A stretch of 64,000 bases of DNA from an uncultured Drancourtella sp. (GCA_937880845.1 CALFLL010000075.1:1-64000); one strand, 5' to 3'; positions 52,306 through 60,864 are shown, numbered from the stretch's first letter. Numbers and translations: made by a program. The notes: generated by a model from the sequence alone, not told the origin.

Positions 52306-53862
52306 ATGAGTATTTTAAATGTAGAGCACCTGACACATGGGTTTGGTGACCGTGCCATTTTTTCCGATGTTTCTTTCCGTCTGTTACGTGGAGAACATAT
52401 CGGTCTTGTTGGTGCAAACGGAGAAGGAAAATCCACATTTTTTAATATTGTAACAGGACATCTGACACCGGATGAAGGAAAAATCGAATGGGCAAAAAAT
52501 GTCCGTATTGGCTATCTGGATCAGCATACAGTCCTGGAAAAAGGAATGACAATCCGTGATGTATTAAAGTCCGCTTTTTCCTGGCTTTTTGAAATGGAAG
52601 AAAAGATGAACCGGATCTGTGATTCTCTCGGTGATGCCTCTGAAGAGGAAATGACTGCCATGATGGAAGAACTCGGTACGATTCAGGATACTCTTACCAT
52701 GCATGATTTTTATACCATCGATGCAAAAGTAGAGGAGGTTGCCCGTGCACTTGGTCTTCTTGATATCGGCCTTGAACGGGATGTCACGGATTTAAGCGGA
52801 GGACAGCGTACCAAGATCCTCCTTGGAAAACTGCTTCTTGAAAAACCGGATATTCTTTTGCTGGATGAGCCTACCAACTATCTGGACGAAGAACATATCG
52901 CATGGCTGAAGAGATATCTCCAGGAATACGAAAGTGCCTTTATCCTCATCTCCCATGATATTCCGTTTTTAAATGATGTGGTAAATATCATTTACCATAT
53001 GGAAAATCAGGAATTAAACCGCTATGTGGGAGATTACACCCATTTTGAGGAAGTCTATGCCGTGAAAAAGGCACAACTGGAAGCAGCATACCGAAGACAG
53101 CAGCAGGAAATCAGTGAACTGAAAGATTTTGTTGCAAGAAACAAAGCCCGTGTTTCTACAAGAAATATGGCCATGTCCAGGCAGAAAAAACTGGATAAGA
53201 TGGATATTATCGAACTTGCGGCAGAGCGTCCAAAACCGGAATTTCATTTCCAATACGGACGTACTCCGGGACGTTATATTTTTGAAACAAAAGATCTTGT
53301 CATCGGATATGACGAACCGCTTTCCAAACCACTTTCTCTTTCCATGGAACGTGGACAGAAAATCGCTCTTGTGGGAGCAAACGGTATCGGAAAGACCACT
53401 CTTTTAAAAAGTATCCTTGGCCTCATTCCTTCTTTAAAGGGTACCTGTGAACTGGGTGAAAATCTTCAGATTGGATATTTTGAGCAGGAAGTAAAAGGAG
53501 AAAATACTTCTACCTGTATCGATGAGATCTGGGCAGAATTTCCGTCTTTTACCCAGTATGAAGTACGTTCTGCACTTGCAAAGTGCGGTCTGACTACCAA
53601 ACATATCGAAAGCCAGGTGCGTGTATTAAGCGGTGGTGAACAGGCAAAAGTCCGTCTCTGTAAGCTGATCAACCGTGAAACGAACATCCTTCTTTTGGAT
53701 GAACCGACCAACCACCTGGATGTGGATGCAAAAGATTCCCTGAAAAAAGCACTTCAGGAATATCGCGGAAGTGTTCTTTTGATCTGTCACGAACCAGAAT
53801 TTTACCGGGACGTGGTAAACGAAGTATGGGATTGTACCAAATGGACAACAAGAATCATTTAA
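52306..53862 (+). CDS. ABC-F family ATPase
   Basis: A 518-residue soluble protein with two ABC domains and no membrane part. Domain 1: Walker A VGANGEGKSTFF, signature LSGGQRTK, Walker B LLLDEPTNYLDE. The linker (YRRQQQEISELKDFVARNKARVSTRNMAMSRQKKLDKMD) is the P-site tRNA-contact region of ABC-F proteins. Domain 2: VGANGIGKTTLL, LSGGEQAKVRL, LLLDEPTNHLDV. Such proteins act on the ribosome in translation control or antibiotic protection; which applies is open. The ATG at 52306 behind AAAAGGAG is chosen; a longer frame from 52102 crosses the promoter. Confidence 0.93.
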   Translation: MSILNVEHLTHGFGDRAIFSDVSFRLLRGEHIGLVGANGEGKSTFFNIVTGHLTPDEGKIEWAKNVRIGYLDQHTVLEKGMTIRDVLKSAFSWLFEMEEKMNRICDSLGDASEEEMTAMMEELGTIQDTLTMHDFYTIDAKVEEVARALGLLDIGLERDVTDLSGGQRTKILLGKLLLEKPDILLLDEPTNYLDEEHIAWLKRYLQEYESAFILISHDIPFLNDVVNIIYHMENQELNRYVGDYTHFEEVYAVKKAQLEAAYRRQQQEISELKDFVARNKARVSTRNMAMSRQKKLDKMDIIELAAERPKPEFHFQYGRTPGRYIFETKDLVIGYDEPLSKPLSLSMERGQKIALVGANGIGKTTLLKSILGLIPSLKGTCELGENLQIGYFEQEVKGENTSTCIDEIWAEFPSFTQYEVRSALAKCGLTTKHIESQVRVLSGGEQAKVRLCKLINRETNILLLDEPTNHLDVDAKDSLKKALQEYRGSVLLICHEPEFYRDVVNEVWDCTKWTTRII

Positions 53863-53868
53863 TAAAAA

Positions 53869-53902
53869 GGCTCTGTAATGGAATAAAATCCGTTACAGAG
53901 TC
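53869..53902. terminator. Bidirectional terminator between ABC-F and nitroreductase genes
   Basis: GGCTCTGTAATGG pairs with CCGTTACAGAGTC over 13 bp (one G-U) with an 8-nt loop. T-rich sequence follows on the plus strand and TTTTTATT on the minus strand; it serves two convergent genes. Confidence 0.88.
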
Positions 53903-53923
53903 TTCTTTCTTTATCTGATCCAT

Positions 53924-54715
53924 CTATAAGATCTCATGTTCCGCCATATTTCTTGGAACCGTCCGTAAATATTTTACTGCCGGATAACCGATCAGCATAC
54001 ACATTCCAATCGGTCTTCCTTCTTTGTCCAGATATTGCATGGCTTCTTTGGAACAGCTTGTTGCCGCTTTCAGATAACCATTATAGAGGACACCAAGTCC
54101 CAGTGCGTTTGCCATCATTTCGATGTTCTGTGCGGCAAGTCCCGCATCATCTAATCTTTCTCCCATAATATAAAGTACTGCCGGAGCATTTCGAAAGAGA
54201 AATTCTTCTTTTGGTTCCCTGTCTTTTCCTCTGTAAAAGCTTTGCAAAAGAACCAGTTCCATACTTTTTTCTCCTTTTCGACGTTCTATTTCTTCTTTGA
54301 TCCCACCAAAAACCAGTTCTTTTAATGTAGCCAGATTTTCCTGGACAAAAACAAATTTCATCTTTCTTTCATTTTTCGCCGTTGCGGTATAAGAAGCAAC
54401 CTCTAACAATTTTTCTATCTTTTCCCGTTCAATCGGCAAATTTTTAAAATTGCGGATACTCCTTCTGAATTTTACCGCATTGGCAAAAATATCCGGATCA
54501 ATCTGAAATTTCTCTTTTTCATAAGGTACGGCCGTATCCATCCGGTATTCTGAAATTTCCACTGCATTTCTCGGACAGACTGCAACACAATGTCCACACA
54601 GAATACAAGATTTTTTCACCTTCGCTTTTCCATTTTCCATTTTCAGTGCGTGTCCGACACAGTCCTGAATACATTTTCCGCATCCCACACATAACTCTTC
54701 ATTAATATAAACCAT
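53924..54715 (-). CDS. Ferredoxin-nitroreductase fusion protein
   Basis: A 263-residue protein. The N-terminal bacterial ferredoxin part has two [4Fe-4S] motifs, CVGCGKCIQDCVG and CILCGHCVAVCP (residues 9-48). An FMN-dependent nitroreductase domain follows (RRSIRNFKNLPIEREKIEKLLEVASYTATAKN, later GLAAQNIEMMANALGLGVLYNGYL). Electrons would pass from the clusters to FMN. The physiological substrate is unknown. AAGGAGAAG fixes the ATG at 54715. It lies 10 nt after the adenosine deaminase gene. Confidence 0.92.
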   Translation of the reverse strand: MVYINEELCVGCGKCIQDCVGHALKMENGKAKVKKSCILCGHCVAVCPRNAVEISEYRMDTAVPYEKEKFQIDPDIFANAVKFRRSIRNFKNLPIEREKIEKLLEVASYTATAKNERKMKFVFVQENLATLKELVFGGIKEEIERRKGEKSMELVLLQSFYRGKDREPKEEFLFRNAPAVLYIMGERLDDAGLAAQNIEMMANALGLGVLYNGYLKAATSCSKEAMQYLDKEGRPIGMCMLIGYPAVKYLRTVPRNMAEHEIL

Positions 54716-54725
54716 TTTCTTCTCC

Positions 54726-55688
54726 TTACCATTCTTTCGGAAGTACATCTAATGTCTCCCAATTATTAATAAATGCCATTTTCTGTGCATTTTTTAAAAG
54801 TGTATGAATCAGTGTTTCATCTTTCCCATATCTTTCATAAATTAGTTCCAGTTCTTTTGTCATGTTGGTATCGCTTACGGTACGATTATCTGTATTGATA
54901 TTTACTATCAGTCCATTATCCAAAAACTCCAGAAGAGGATAGTCTTCCCAACATGAAACAGCCTTTGTCTGGAAATTACTCGTAGGACAAAGTTCAATTC
55001 CGATACCGGCTTTCCGGTAATCTTTCATCAGCTCTTTATTTTTTTTCAAGGCAATTCCATGGCCAATCCTTTTTGCACCTAATTCTAAAGCACACTTTAC
55101 ATTATCCACATTCCCGGTTTCCCCCGAATGAATCGTAAAGGGCATCCCGATTTTTTTCGCTTTTTCAAAAAGCTTTCTGAACTGCTCTGTCGGATAAGTA
55201 GCCTCATCTCCTGCCAAATCAAGAGCACAGACTCCTTTTCCCAAAAATTCCCCGGCTGTTTCAAGCATTTCCGCATTTTGCTCAAGAGAATGTTGCCGCA
55301 TGGCACAGACGATCACCTGATATTTTATACCATATTTTTCCTTGCCCGCTTCCATTCCCTGAAGGACAGATTCAATGACCTGTCCGCAGGAAAGCCCCTG
55401 ATGAACCGACAACATTGGGGCAAACCTTGCTTCTATATACTTTACATGATCTTTGGCACTTTCCTCCATAAATGCCTCAGCCCCTTCCCGGAGTCCCTTT
55501 TCATCCTGAAGACAACTAAGAGGAAGATCAAACTTTTCAAGATATGTCCGTAACGAAGTGCAGTTTTTATTGGCCTGGATCATTTCATCCGTGATTTCCT
55601 TTCCGGTATACCGTTTCATCATTTCTTTTGTAAGAGAACCGTCAAGATGACAGTGAAGATCAATCTTAGGCAGCTTTTTAAAATCCAT
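54726..55688 (-). CDS. add: Adenosine deaminase
   Basis: A 320-residue zinc hydrolase turning adenosine into inosine for purine salvage. KIDLHCHLDGSL carries the first two zinc histidines, FTIHSGETGNVDNV the third with the catalytic Glu nearby, RIGHGIAL the histidine that activates water, and NINTDNRTVSDTN the metal and substrate aspartates. AAAGGGGG precedes the ATG at 55688. It follows the phosphoesterase gene with one base between, so they are cotranscribed. Confidence 0.93.
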   Translation of the reverse strand: MDFKKLPKIDLHCHLDGSLTKEMMKRYTGKEITDEMIQANKNCTSLRTYLEKFDLPLSCLQDEKGLREGAEAFMEESAKDHVKYIEARFAPMLSVHQGLSCGQVIESVLQGMEAGKEKYGIKYQVIVCAMRQHSLEQNAEMLETAGEFLGKGVCALDLAGDEATYPTEQFRKLFEKAKKIGMPFTIHSGETGNVDNVKCALELGAKRIGHGIALKKNKELMKDYRKAGIGIELCPTSNFQTKAVSCWEDYPLLEFLDNGLIVNINTDNRTVSDTNMTKELELIYERYGKDETLIHTLLKNAQKMAFINNWETLDVLPKEW

Positions 55689-55689
55689 A

Positions 55690-56799
55690 TTATATCCCCC
55701 TTTCTTCCTCAACTCCATAAAAGAATTTTTTTACATTCTGTCTGTCAGGCATGTCCTGCCGTTCCATTTCTTCCAGAACTTCTTCTACATTATAAGGCAC
55801 TTCAATATTTTCATATGAAATGCTTTTCCCAACTGTTAAAATCCCCGCATTTGCGATATTTTTCTTCTCCCCAGGACATCCAACGGAACCACTGTTAATA
55901 TACCAGTGCTTTTTATCTTTTCCCCGCTGCACAGACGGAGTATGTGTATGCCCATACAAGATTACATCTGCTTCGATTTCTTTTTCTTTCCATTCATGTG
56001 TAAGGTAAATCACCTTTCCGTTTATGTTCAGATATTCTTCACAGGGAAGATTTTTAAGGAATGCCCTGGAATTTTCACTAATCCTTTCTGTTTCCCATTT
56101 CAGGTATTCCACCTCACACTGTCCCAGTTCCAGGCTGTCCCAATGAAGATTTTCCATATACTGTTCCAGATAGTCTTCATGATTTCCACGTACACAGCCT
56201 GAAAGCATAGGCAGTTCTTTTATTCTCCGGATGGTTCCTTCCGGATAGACCCCCATCCCTACAATATCACCACAACAGATAATCTGAGTACAACCTTTTT
56301 TCCCCATGGATTCTATCACTGCCTCAAGAGCCGGCAGGTTATTATGAATGTCGGAAATCACTCCGACTTTTATTGTTATATCATCCTCTTCTTTCTTGTC
56401 AATCCAAATATCCGATGCCGACGTCAAAACGGCAAACACCAAAATTCCTATTCTTTCCACTGCAATACTGTCCATGAAAAAATCAGTCATCAGCATGATG
56501 ACCGAAGAAAAAATCGTATCCAGTGTTAACCGCAGTATGATACTTGCTGATTTGTTCAGCCATTTTAATTCTTTCAGTGCTTTTGGAAGAGCCTTTGCAA
56601 AAATTTCAAACGGAAATCCTATGATTGCTGTCACAGCAAAGAAGAAGAAGACACTGGCCAATGAATCATATTCCAATCCAAAAATATTTAAAATAACTCC
56701 GCCAACGATCGCCTCGGCCAGAAAAACAATAAGGATCACTCCACCTACGATTCCGATTCCTGCCAGATTTCCCAGTATCTTTTGTATCCTTTTATTCAT
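55690..56799 (-). CDS. YrvL-like membrane domain fused to a YfcE-type metallophosphoesterase
   Basis: A 369-residue fusion. Residues 1-135 contain four hydrophobic helices and the pattern GLEYDSLASVFFFFAVTAIIGFPFEIFAKALPKALKEL, which I recognise from YrvL, a small membrane protein of Bacillus. From about residue 142 a calcineurin-like phosphoesterase follows: ISDIHNNLPALEAV, CGDIVGMG, GNHEDYLE, YLTHEW and ILYGHTHTP, all metal ligands present. In other bacteria these are separate proteins. Function of the combination is unknown. AAAGGAC precedes the ATG. It lies 15 nt after the Imm5-like gene. Confidence 0.82.
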   Translation of the reverse strand: MNKRIQKILGNLAGIGIVGGVILIVFLAEAIVGGVILNIFGLEYDSLASVFFFFAVTAIIGFPFEIFAKALPKALKELKWLNKSASIILRLTLDTIFSSVIMLMTDFFMDSIAVERIGILVFAVLTSASDIWIDKKEEDDITIKVGVISDIHNNLPALEAVIESMGKKGCTQIICCGDIVGMGVYPEGTIRRIKELPMLSGCVRGNHEDYLEQYMENLHWDSLELGQCEVEYLKWETERISENSRAFLKNLPCEEYLNINGKVIYLTHEWKEKEIEADVILYGHTHTPSVQRGKDKKHWYINSGSVGCPGEKKNIANAGILTVGKSISYENIEVPYNVEEVLEEMERQDMPDRQNVKKFFYGVEEERGI

Positions 56800-56814
56800 T
56801 TTTGTCCTTTCTTA

Positions 56815-57342
56815 TCAGCAATTCCAGTTGATTTTTACCGGATTTGGCTCATCTTCTACGGCAGAAATTTTCAGAGAATCATATGCATGTTTTAGTTCTT
56901 CTTCTGCCAGTTGATCGTACACTTCCATCTTTTCTTCTAATCCTGCGTGATCGTATGCTTTTGCTGCTGCTCCGTAAAATAAAAATCCCAGTGCATTTGT
57001 CGGAGTCTGAATAACAGAACAGGCTGTTGATACTGCTCTTGCCGCAGCCTGAACAATCGGATCTTCTTTTGCATCACGTGCCGTCTGCACCGCCTCTTTC
57101 AATACAGGCTTTACCTCTTTTAATGTTTCCTCCCCCTTGATGTATCGTTCACAGGCCGCAACCGCTTCCTGCAAAGAAACATCCTCACCGCATCGTTTCC
57201 GGTAAATCGGAAGATACTCTTCTTTCGCATAATCCACAGTCCATTTTATCAATGTTTCTTTACTTTGTATTTCTATCAGCCTCATAAGAGCAATACATTC
57301 TTCTGAATCGATTTTCCCAAGCATTTTTCTTAATTTTGCCAT
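56815..57342 (-). CDS. Imm5-like putative immunity protein
   Basis: A 175-residue helical protein. RLIEIQSKETLIKWTVDYAKEEYLPIYRKR and DPIVQAAARAVSTACSVIQTPTNALGFLFYGAAAKAYDHAG match the putative immunity protein family Imm5 as I recall it. Such proteins neutralise polymorphic toxins, but no toxin or secretion gene is nearby, so this may be an orphan or have another role. GGAGAAAAAAG gives the ribosome site. It precedes the phosphoesterase and adenosine deaminase genes in a likely operon. Confidence 0.7.
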   Translation of the reverse strand: MAKLRKMLGKIDSEECIALMRLIEIQSKETLIKWTVDYAKEEYLPIYRKRCGEDVSLQEAVAACERYIKGEETLKEVKPVLKEAVQTARDAKEDPIVQAAARAVSTACSVIQTPTNALGFLFYGAAAKAYDHAGLEEKMEVYDQLAEEELKHAYDSLKISAVEDEPNPVKINWNC

Positions 57343-57425
57343 CTTTTTTCTCCATTTCGTTTTTTTCGCCTTTTATTTTATCACAGACTTTCTTTTCTCT
57401 CCATACTTTCTGAATATTTCTATAT

Positions 57426-57454
57426 TTGAAATCTCCTTATCATTCATGTATAAT
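57426..57454 (+). promoter_or_regulatory. Promoter of the phospholipase D gene
   Basis: TTGAAA (57426-57431), 17 bp, TGTATAAT with TATAAT at 57449-57454 on the plus strand. Confidence 0.75.
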
Positions 57455-57500
57455 GTCATAATAGTAACTATTGAACCAAAGATAAAGAAAGGGTTTTTTC

Positions 57501-58925
57501 ATGCAATCAAAACATGGTTTTTCATTGAAGCACATACCTTTAAGGTATATCCTCCTTTTTCTTCTGCTTGTCTACATCGCTGCTTTGATTGTTCCTTATA
57601 TTGCACACAAACCTGTTTCGTCCTCTTATAAAAAAGAATTTAAAAAGCGGAATTTTTACGGTACTTCCGTTGGACCAGAGCGTGTTGCCTATATCGACGA
57701 TAATACAGAAGCACTTCTTTACCGTCTACATATGATTGAAGAAGCAAAAAAAGAAATCATTGTTTCAACCTTCGATTTTAACGCAGACAAAGCCGGGCAG
57801 GATATAATGGCTGCTCTTTTACATGCAGCCGACAGAGGAGTTTCGGTCCGGGTCATCGTTGATGGCATCAGCGGATTCATGGACGTAAAACGTGATCCTG
57901 TGTTTGCTGCCTTTGCCTCTCATCCCAATGTGGAACTCCGTATTTATAATCCTGTCAACCTGTTGAAACCATGGAATATCCAGGCACGGCTGCATGATAA
58001 ATATGTGATCATCGACCACAGTATGTATCTTCTTGGCGGAAGAAATACTATGAATCTGTTCCTTGGAGATTATTCTTCCTCCAAAAATATCGACCGTGAG
58101 CTGTTCATCTACGAAACAGAATTTACAAAGCAGTCTTCTTTGCAGCAGCTTCGTGACTATTTTGAATCTGTTTGGTCACTTCCGGACAGCAAAGATTTTT
58201 CCGGACGCAGGAAATCCCAAAAAGAAAAAGAGGCTTATAGCAAACTTCAAAACCGTTACAGCTACCTTCAGAAAACATATCCACAGGCATATGAAAATTG
58301 GAATTTTGAGGAACTGACTTCGGAAACAAATAAAGTATCCCTTCTTTCCAATCCCATCGAATCCGAAAACAAGGAACCTTGGATGTGGTACTCGCTTCAT
58401 CAGCTGATGATGCAGGGAAGCCAAACGACCATTTATACACCTTACATCATCTGTGGCAACGAAATGTATGACGATCTGACAAAGTTAAAAGAAAAGGATA
58501 TCCCGGTAGAGATCATCACCAACGATGTGGCAAGCGGTGCCAACCCATGGGGATGTACGGATTACCTCAATCAAAGGAAAAAAATCTGGTCAACCGGTGC
58601 CACCGTATATGAATTTATGGGAAAACACTCCTCCCACACAAAGGCAGTCCTGATCGATGACCGCATGAGTATTGTCGGCTCCTATAATCTGGATATGCGA
58701 AGCACTTATCAGGACACCGAGCTTATGCTTGCTGTCGATTCCCCCGAATTAAACAGCATGATTCGAAAAGAAGCCGAACACGACAAAACATACAGTAAAG
58801 TAATGGGAAACAATGACGAATATATCTACGGAGAAAATTATAAAGAAAAAGAAATCCCGCCGTTAAAGCAAGTCTTTTACTTCATTCTCCGAATCGTCAT
58901 CATTCCGTTTAGAAGATTTTTATAA
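57501..58925 (+). CDS. Phospholipase D family protein, cardiolipin-synthase-like
   Basis: A 474-residue membrane-anchored protein. One N-terminal helix (ILLFLLLVYIAALIVPYIA) is followed by two HKD motifs: LHDKYVIIDHSMYLLGGRN (H-x-K-x4-D with D in IIDH) and HSSHTKAVLIDDRMSIVGSYNLD. Both are complete, so it should transfer or hydrolyse phosphatidyl groups. Similarity to cardiolipin synthases is moderate. The N-terminal anchor places the catalytic part at the membrane. AAAGGG lies 7 nt before the ATG. Confidence 0.9.
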   Translation: MQSKHGFSLKHIPLRYILLFLLLVYIAALIVPYIAHKPVSSSYKKEFKKRNFYGTSVGPERVAYIDDNTEALLYRLHMIEEAKKEIIVSTFDFNADKAGQDIMAALLHAADRGVSVRVIVDGISGFMDVKRDPVFAAFASHPNVELRIYNPVNLLKPWNIQARLHDKYVIIDHSMYLLGGRNTMNLFLGDYSSSKNIDRELFIYETEFTKQSSLQQLRDYFESVWSLPDSKDFSGRRKSQKEKEAYSKLQNRYSYLQKTYPQAYENWNFEELTSETNKVSLLSNPIESENKEPWMWYSLHQLMMQGSQTTIYTPYIICGNEMYDDLTKLKEKDIPVEIITNDVASGANPWGCTDYLNQRKKIWSTGATVYEFMGKHSSHTKAVLIDDRMSIVGSYNLDMRSTYQDTELMLAVDSPELNSMIRKEAEHDKTYSKVMGNNDEYIYGENYKEKEIPPLKQVFYFILRIVIIPFRRFL

Positions 58926-58930
58926 TGTAC

Positions 58931-58979
58931 AAAAAGTGGAATATCATCCGAAAAAAGTATCGGAATGATATTCCACTTT
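58931..58979 (-). terminator. Long hairpin terminator after the BFD-like gene
   Basis: A 15-bp perfect stem AAAGTGGAATATCAT plus four inner pairs. T5 follows on the minus strand, so it mainly ends the BFD-like gene; the phospholipase D gene ends 8 bp to the left and may use it too. Confidence 0.85.
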
Positions 58980-58997
58980 ATCGTCTGGTGTCCATTT

Positions 58998-59207
58998 TTA
59001 CTGTTCACATATGTATTCATCAATAATTTCCTTGATGACCGGTGAACATCATTTGCCGGAAGGATTCTTCTCCTTACAATTTCCGATAGTACAGGCCCCG
59101 GTCATTTCCTGGATATCTGCCAGTGTTCTTGCTCCCTTGTCTAGTGCATCCACGATTTCTCCTTTTGTCACATTGGAACAATAGCATACTATTTCTTCAT
59201 TTTTCAT
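58998..59207 (-). CDS. BFD-like [2Fe-2S] protein with in-frame TGA, candidate selenoprotein
   Basis: A 69-residue reading frame from an ATG behind AGGAGG to a TAA, interrupted by one TGA at codon 53 (59049-59051). The protein shows the BFD-like pattern: CYC (residues 8-10), VTKGEIVDALDKGARTLADIQEMTGA, then CTIGNC (39-44) and NPSGK-TGA-CSP. Related proteins have a CC pair at the TGA-Cys position as I recall it. The following 16 residues (SPVIKEIIDEYICEQ region) continue the domain. A hairpin of bacterial SECIS form starts right after the TGA, and a strong terminator follows the TAA. Selenocysteine at 53 is therefore likely; a nonsense mutation is the alternative. Confidence 0.7.
59002..59051 (-). 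promoter_or_regulatory. Candidate bacterial SECIS element
   Basis: Directly after the TGA an outer stem TGTTCAC/GTGAACA (59042-59048 with 59002-59008) encloses an inner 7-bp stem TCATCAA/TTGATGA (59032-59038 with 59017-59023). Its 8-nt loop begins GG (GGAAATTA), 18 nt after the TGA. G in the first two loop positions, a 4-16 bp apical stem and this spacing fit the bSECIS consensus. Confidence 0.65.
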
Positions 59208-59221
59208 TTTCTCATCCTCCT

Positions 59222-59584
59222 TTAAGTGTCAAATTCTACATAATACAGTCTGTTTGCATCCGCATCATAAATCCCTATTGTAAAATTAAAGGAAGCTCTT
59301 TCCAGAACTTGGGAATCAGCAGATTTCCTTCTTCATCATCTAAATACGGTCCTATAACACGGTTTTCTTCTGTAATCCCATATACAAGAGCAGTCAGATT
59401 TCTATCTAGCGGAAGAGGATGCCAGTTTTTCTTTTATCTCATCTTCCACCTTACGATCGGAAAATCGAAAAACCTGACAGCTTGTTCCATCTCCATGAAA
59501 TCCACTATGTGTGTCGGTTTTCGACTCTTCTTTTGCCGTACTCAAATCAATTTCCAATACTTTTTCATTAGGAAACTCCCTTTC
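59222..59584 (-). pseudogene. Frameshifted remnant of a conserved hypothetical protein
   Basis: Translation in three pieces gives EFPNEKVLEIDLS...THSGFHGDGTSCQVFRFSD, then after a shift NWHPLPLDRNLTALVYGI and GPYLDDEEGNLLIP, and after another shift or deletion ERASFNFTIGIYDADANRLYYVEFDT ending in TAA. The order is that of one protein, recalled from Lachnospiraceae hypothetical proteins. No start codon or ribosome site is left. It ends 15 nt before the BFD-like gene start, and it starts right after the GNAT stop. Confidence 0.65.
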
Positions 59585-60046
59585 TTACTCCTGCTTGTGG
59601 ATGTACATTCTACTTAACTCCGTCTCACCCTCCCCTTGTACCATACACAAAAATTCCCATCCATAGCGTTCATAAAAAGACGTATGATCTGTAAGGAGAT
59701 ACAAGGTGTCCACCCCTTGCTTTTTCATATCTTTACATACATAATCAAGCAGTTTACCGGCAATTTTCTGTCCGCGATACTCTTCTTCCACATAGACGGC
59801 ACAGACATTCGGTGTTAAATCTTTTCGATCATGAAAATCGTTTTCGATCACGCCCAGGCCGCCTATGATCTGTTTACCCGAAACAGCCACATACCATTGT
59901 GGAACGCTATTTTTGTTTTGAATACATTCCTCCATGCTATTCTCATACTCTTCAAGAGGGATTCCCCATTTTTCATGAAACCACCTAGCAGCAGATTCCT
60001 TTAGTTTTGGCTCTTCTTGTATTTTTATAATTTTGTAATCATTCAT
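59585..60046 (-). CDS. GNAT family N-acetyltransferase
   Basis: A 153-residue GNAT protein. VCAVYVEEEYRGQKIAGKLLDYVCKDMKKQGVDTLYLLTD is the acetyl-CoA motif and SFYERYGWEFLC the C-terminal block. ESAARWFHEKWGIPLEEY at the N-terminus is common in acetyltransferases of this subgroup. The substrate is unknown. GGGAGAAAAG precedes the ATG. It is the gene next to the decayed locus. Confidence 0.88.
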   Translation of the reverse strand: MNDYKIIKIQEEPKLKESAARWFHEKWGIPLEEYENSMEECIQNKNSVPQWYVAVSGKQIIGGLGVIENDFHDRKDLTPNVCAVYVEEEYRGQKIAGKLLDYVCKDMKKQGVDTLYLLTDHTSFYERYGWEFLCMVQGEGETELSRMYIHKQE

Positions 60047-60154
60047 CTTATCTTTTCTCCCAAAAAATCGTCTTGAAATTTTTCCTTCATATTTGTTTTT
60101 ATTGGTGAAATCTGTCAGAATATAAGGAGAGAATATGCTAATCTACTGTCGTCA

Positions 60155-60838
60155 TTATTTTAAATACTTCTGTGTATATGGGCATACGGCAAAACAAAGT
60201 CCGCACAAATCCGTTTCGATTCCTGTTGCCTCTTTCATTCTCTGAATCTGCATCTTTTTACATTCTTCTCTGTGAAAGATTTTTTCTCTTTCCATTCCCG
60301 GTGTCCACACCGTACCTGTCAATGCTCCTGCCGGGCAGTTTCGTACACAAACATTACATGCTCCACAGAAGCTTTTGTTCACAGGAGTATCTGCCGGTAA
60401 CGGTGCATCCGTAAGGAGGCTGGAAAGCCGAATGGCACTTCCGTATTCTCTTGTGACTAACAGACAGTTCTTTCCAATCCAACCAAGTCCCCCTCTTGTC
60501 GCAACGGTTTTATGAGGAAGAGGCGTCCTCCATTCCCGGTCTGTTTCCACAACTTTTGTCGTATTTGCAAAAGAGCGGTATCCTCTTTTTTGAAGCAGCT
60601 TTGCTCCGCTTGTTACAATATCATCTAACTGCTCATTCAAAGAATGATATGCCTCGTAATACTCTTTTGTAGGTGCGGTTTTCAAACTTTCCACAATGTG
60701 CTTCGGAACCGGAACAGCCACGGAAACTCCTGTCTTTAAAGGACCTGACACAATTTCCGTCAAATCTGCGATTCCTACCAGTTTGGCTCCTTTTTCTCTC
60801 AGTAAATGAATCAGCTCTTCTTTTAATTCCTCTCCCAT
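60155..60838 (-). CDS. QueG-like double-cluster Fe-S protein
   Basis: A 227-residue protein resembling the N-terminal and ferredoxin parts of epoxyqueuosine reductase. ANTTKVVETDREWRTPLPHKTVATRGGLGWIGKNCLLVTREYGSAIRLSSLLTD is QueG-like; two cluster motifs follow, CGACNVCVRNCPAGAL and CGLCFAVCPYTQKYL. It lacks the usual C-terminal HEAT repeats (full QueG is about 310-380 residues), and the catalytic details cannot be confirmed. It may be a cobalamin-dependent or simple electron-transfer reductase. It lies 26 nt after the nitroreductase gene. Confidence 0.8.
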   Translation of the reverse strand: MGEELKEELIHLLREKGAKLVGIADLTEIVSGPLKTGVSVAVPVPKHIVESLKTAPTKEYYEAYHSLNEQLDDIVTSGAKLLQKRGYRSFANTTKVVETDREWRTPLPHKTVATRGGLGWIGKNCLLVTREYGSAIRLSSLLTDAPLPADTPVNKSFCGACNVCVRNCPAGALTGTVWTPGMEREKIFHREECKKMQIQRMKEATGIETDLCGLCFAVCPYTQKYLK

Positions 60839-60864
60839 ATTCCATACACCTTCTTCCGGTTTCG

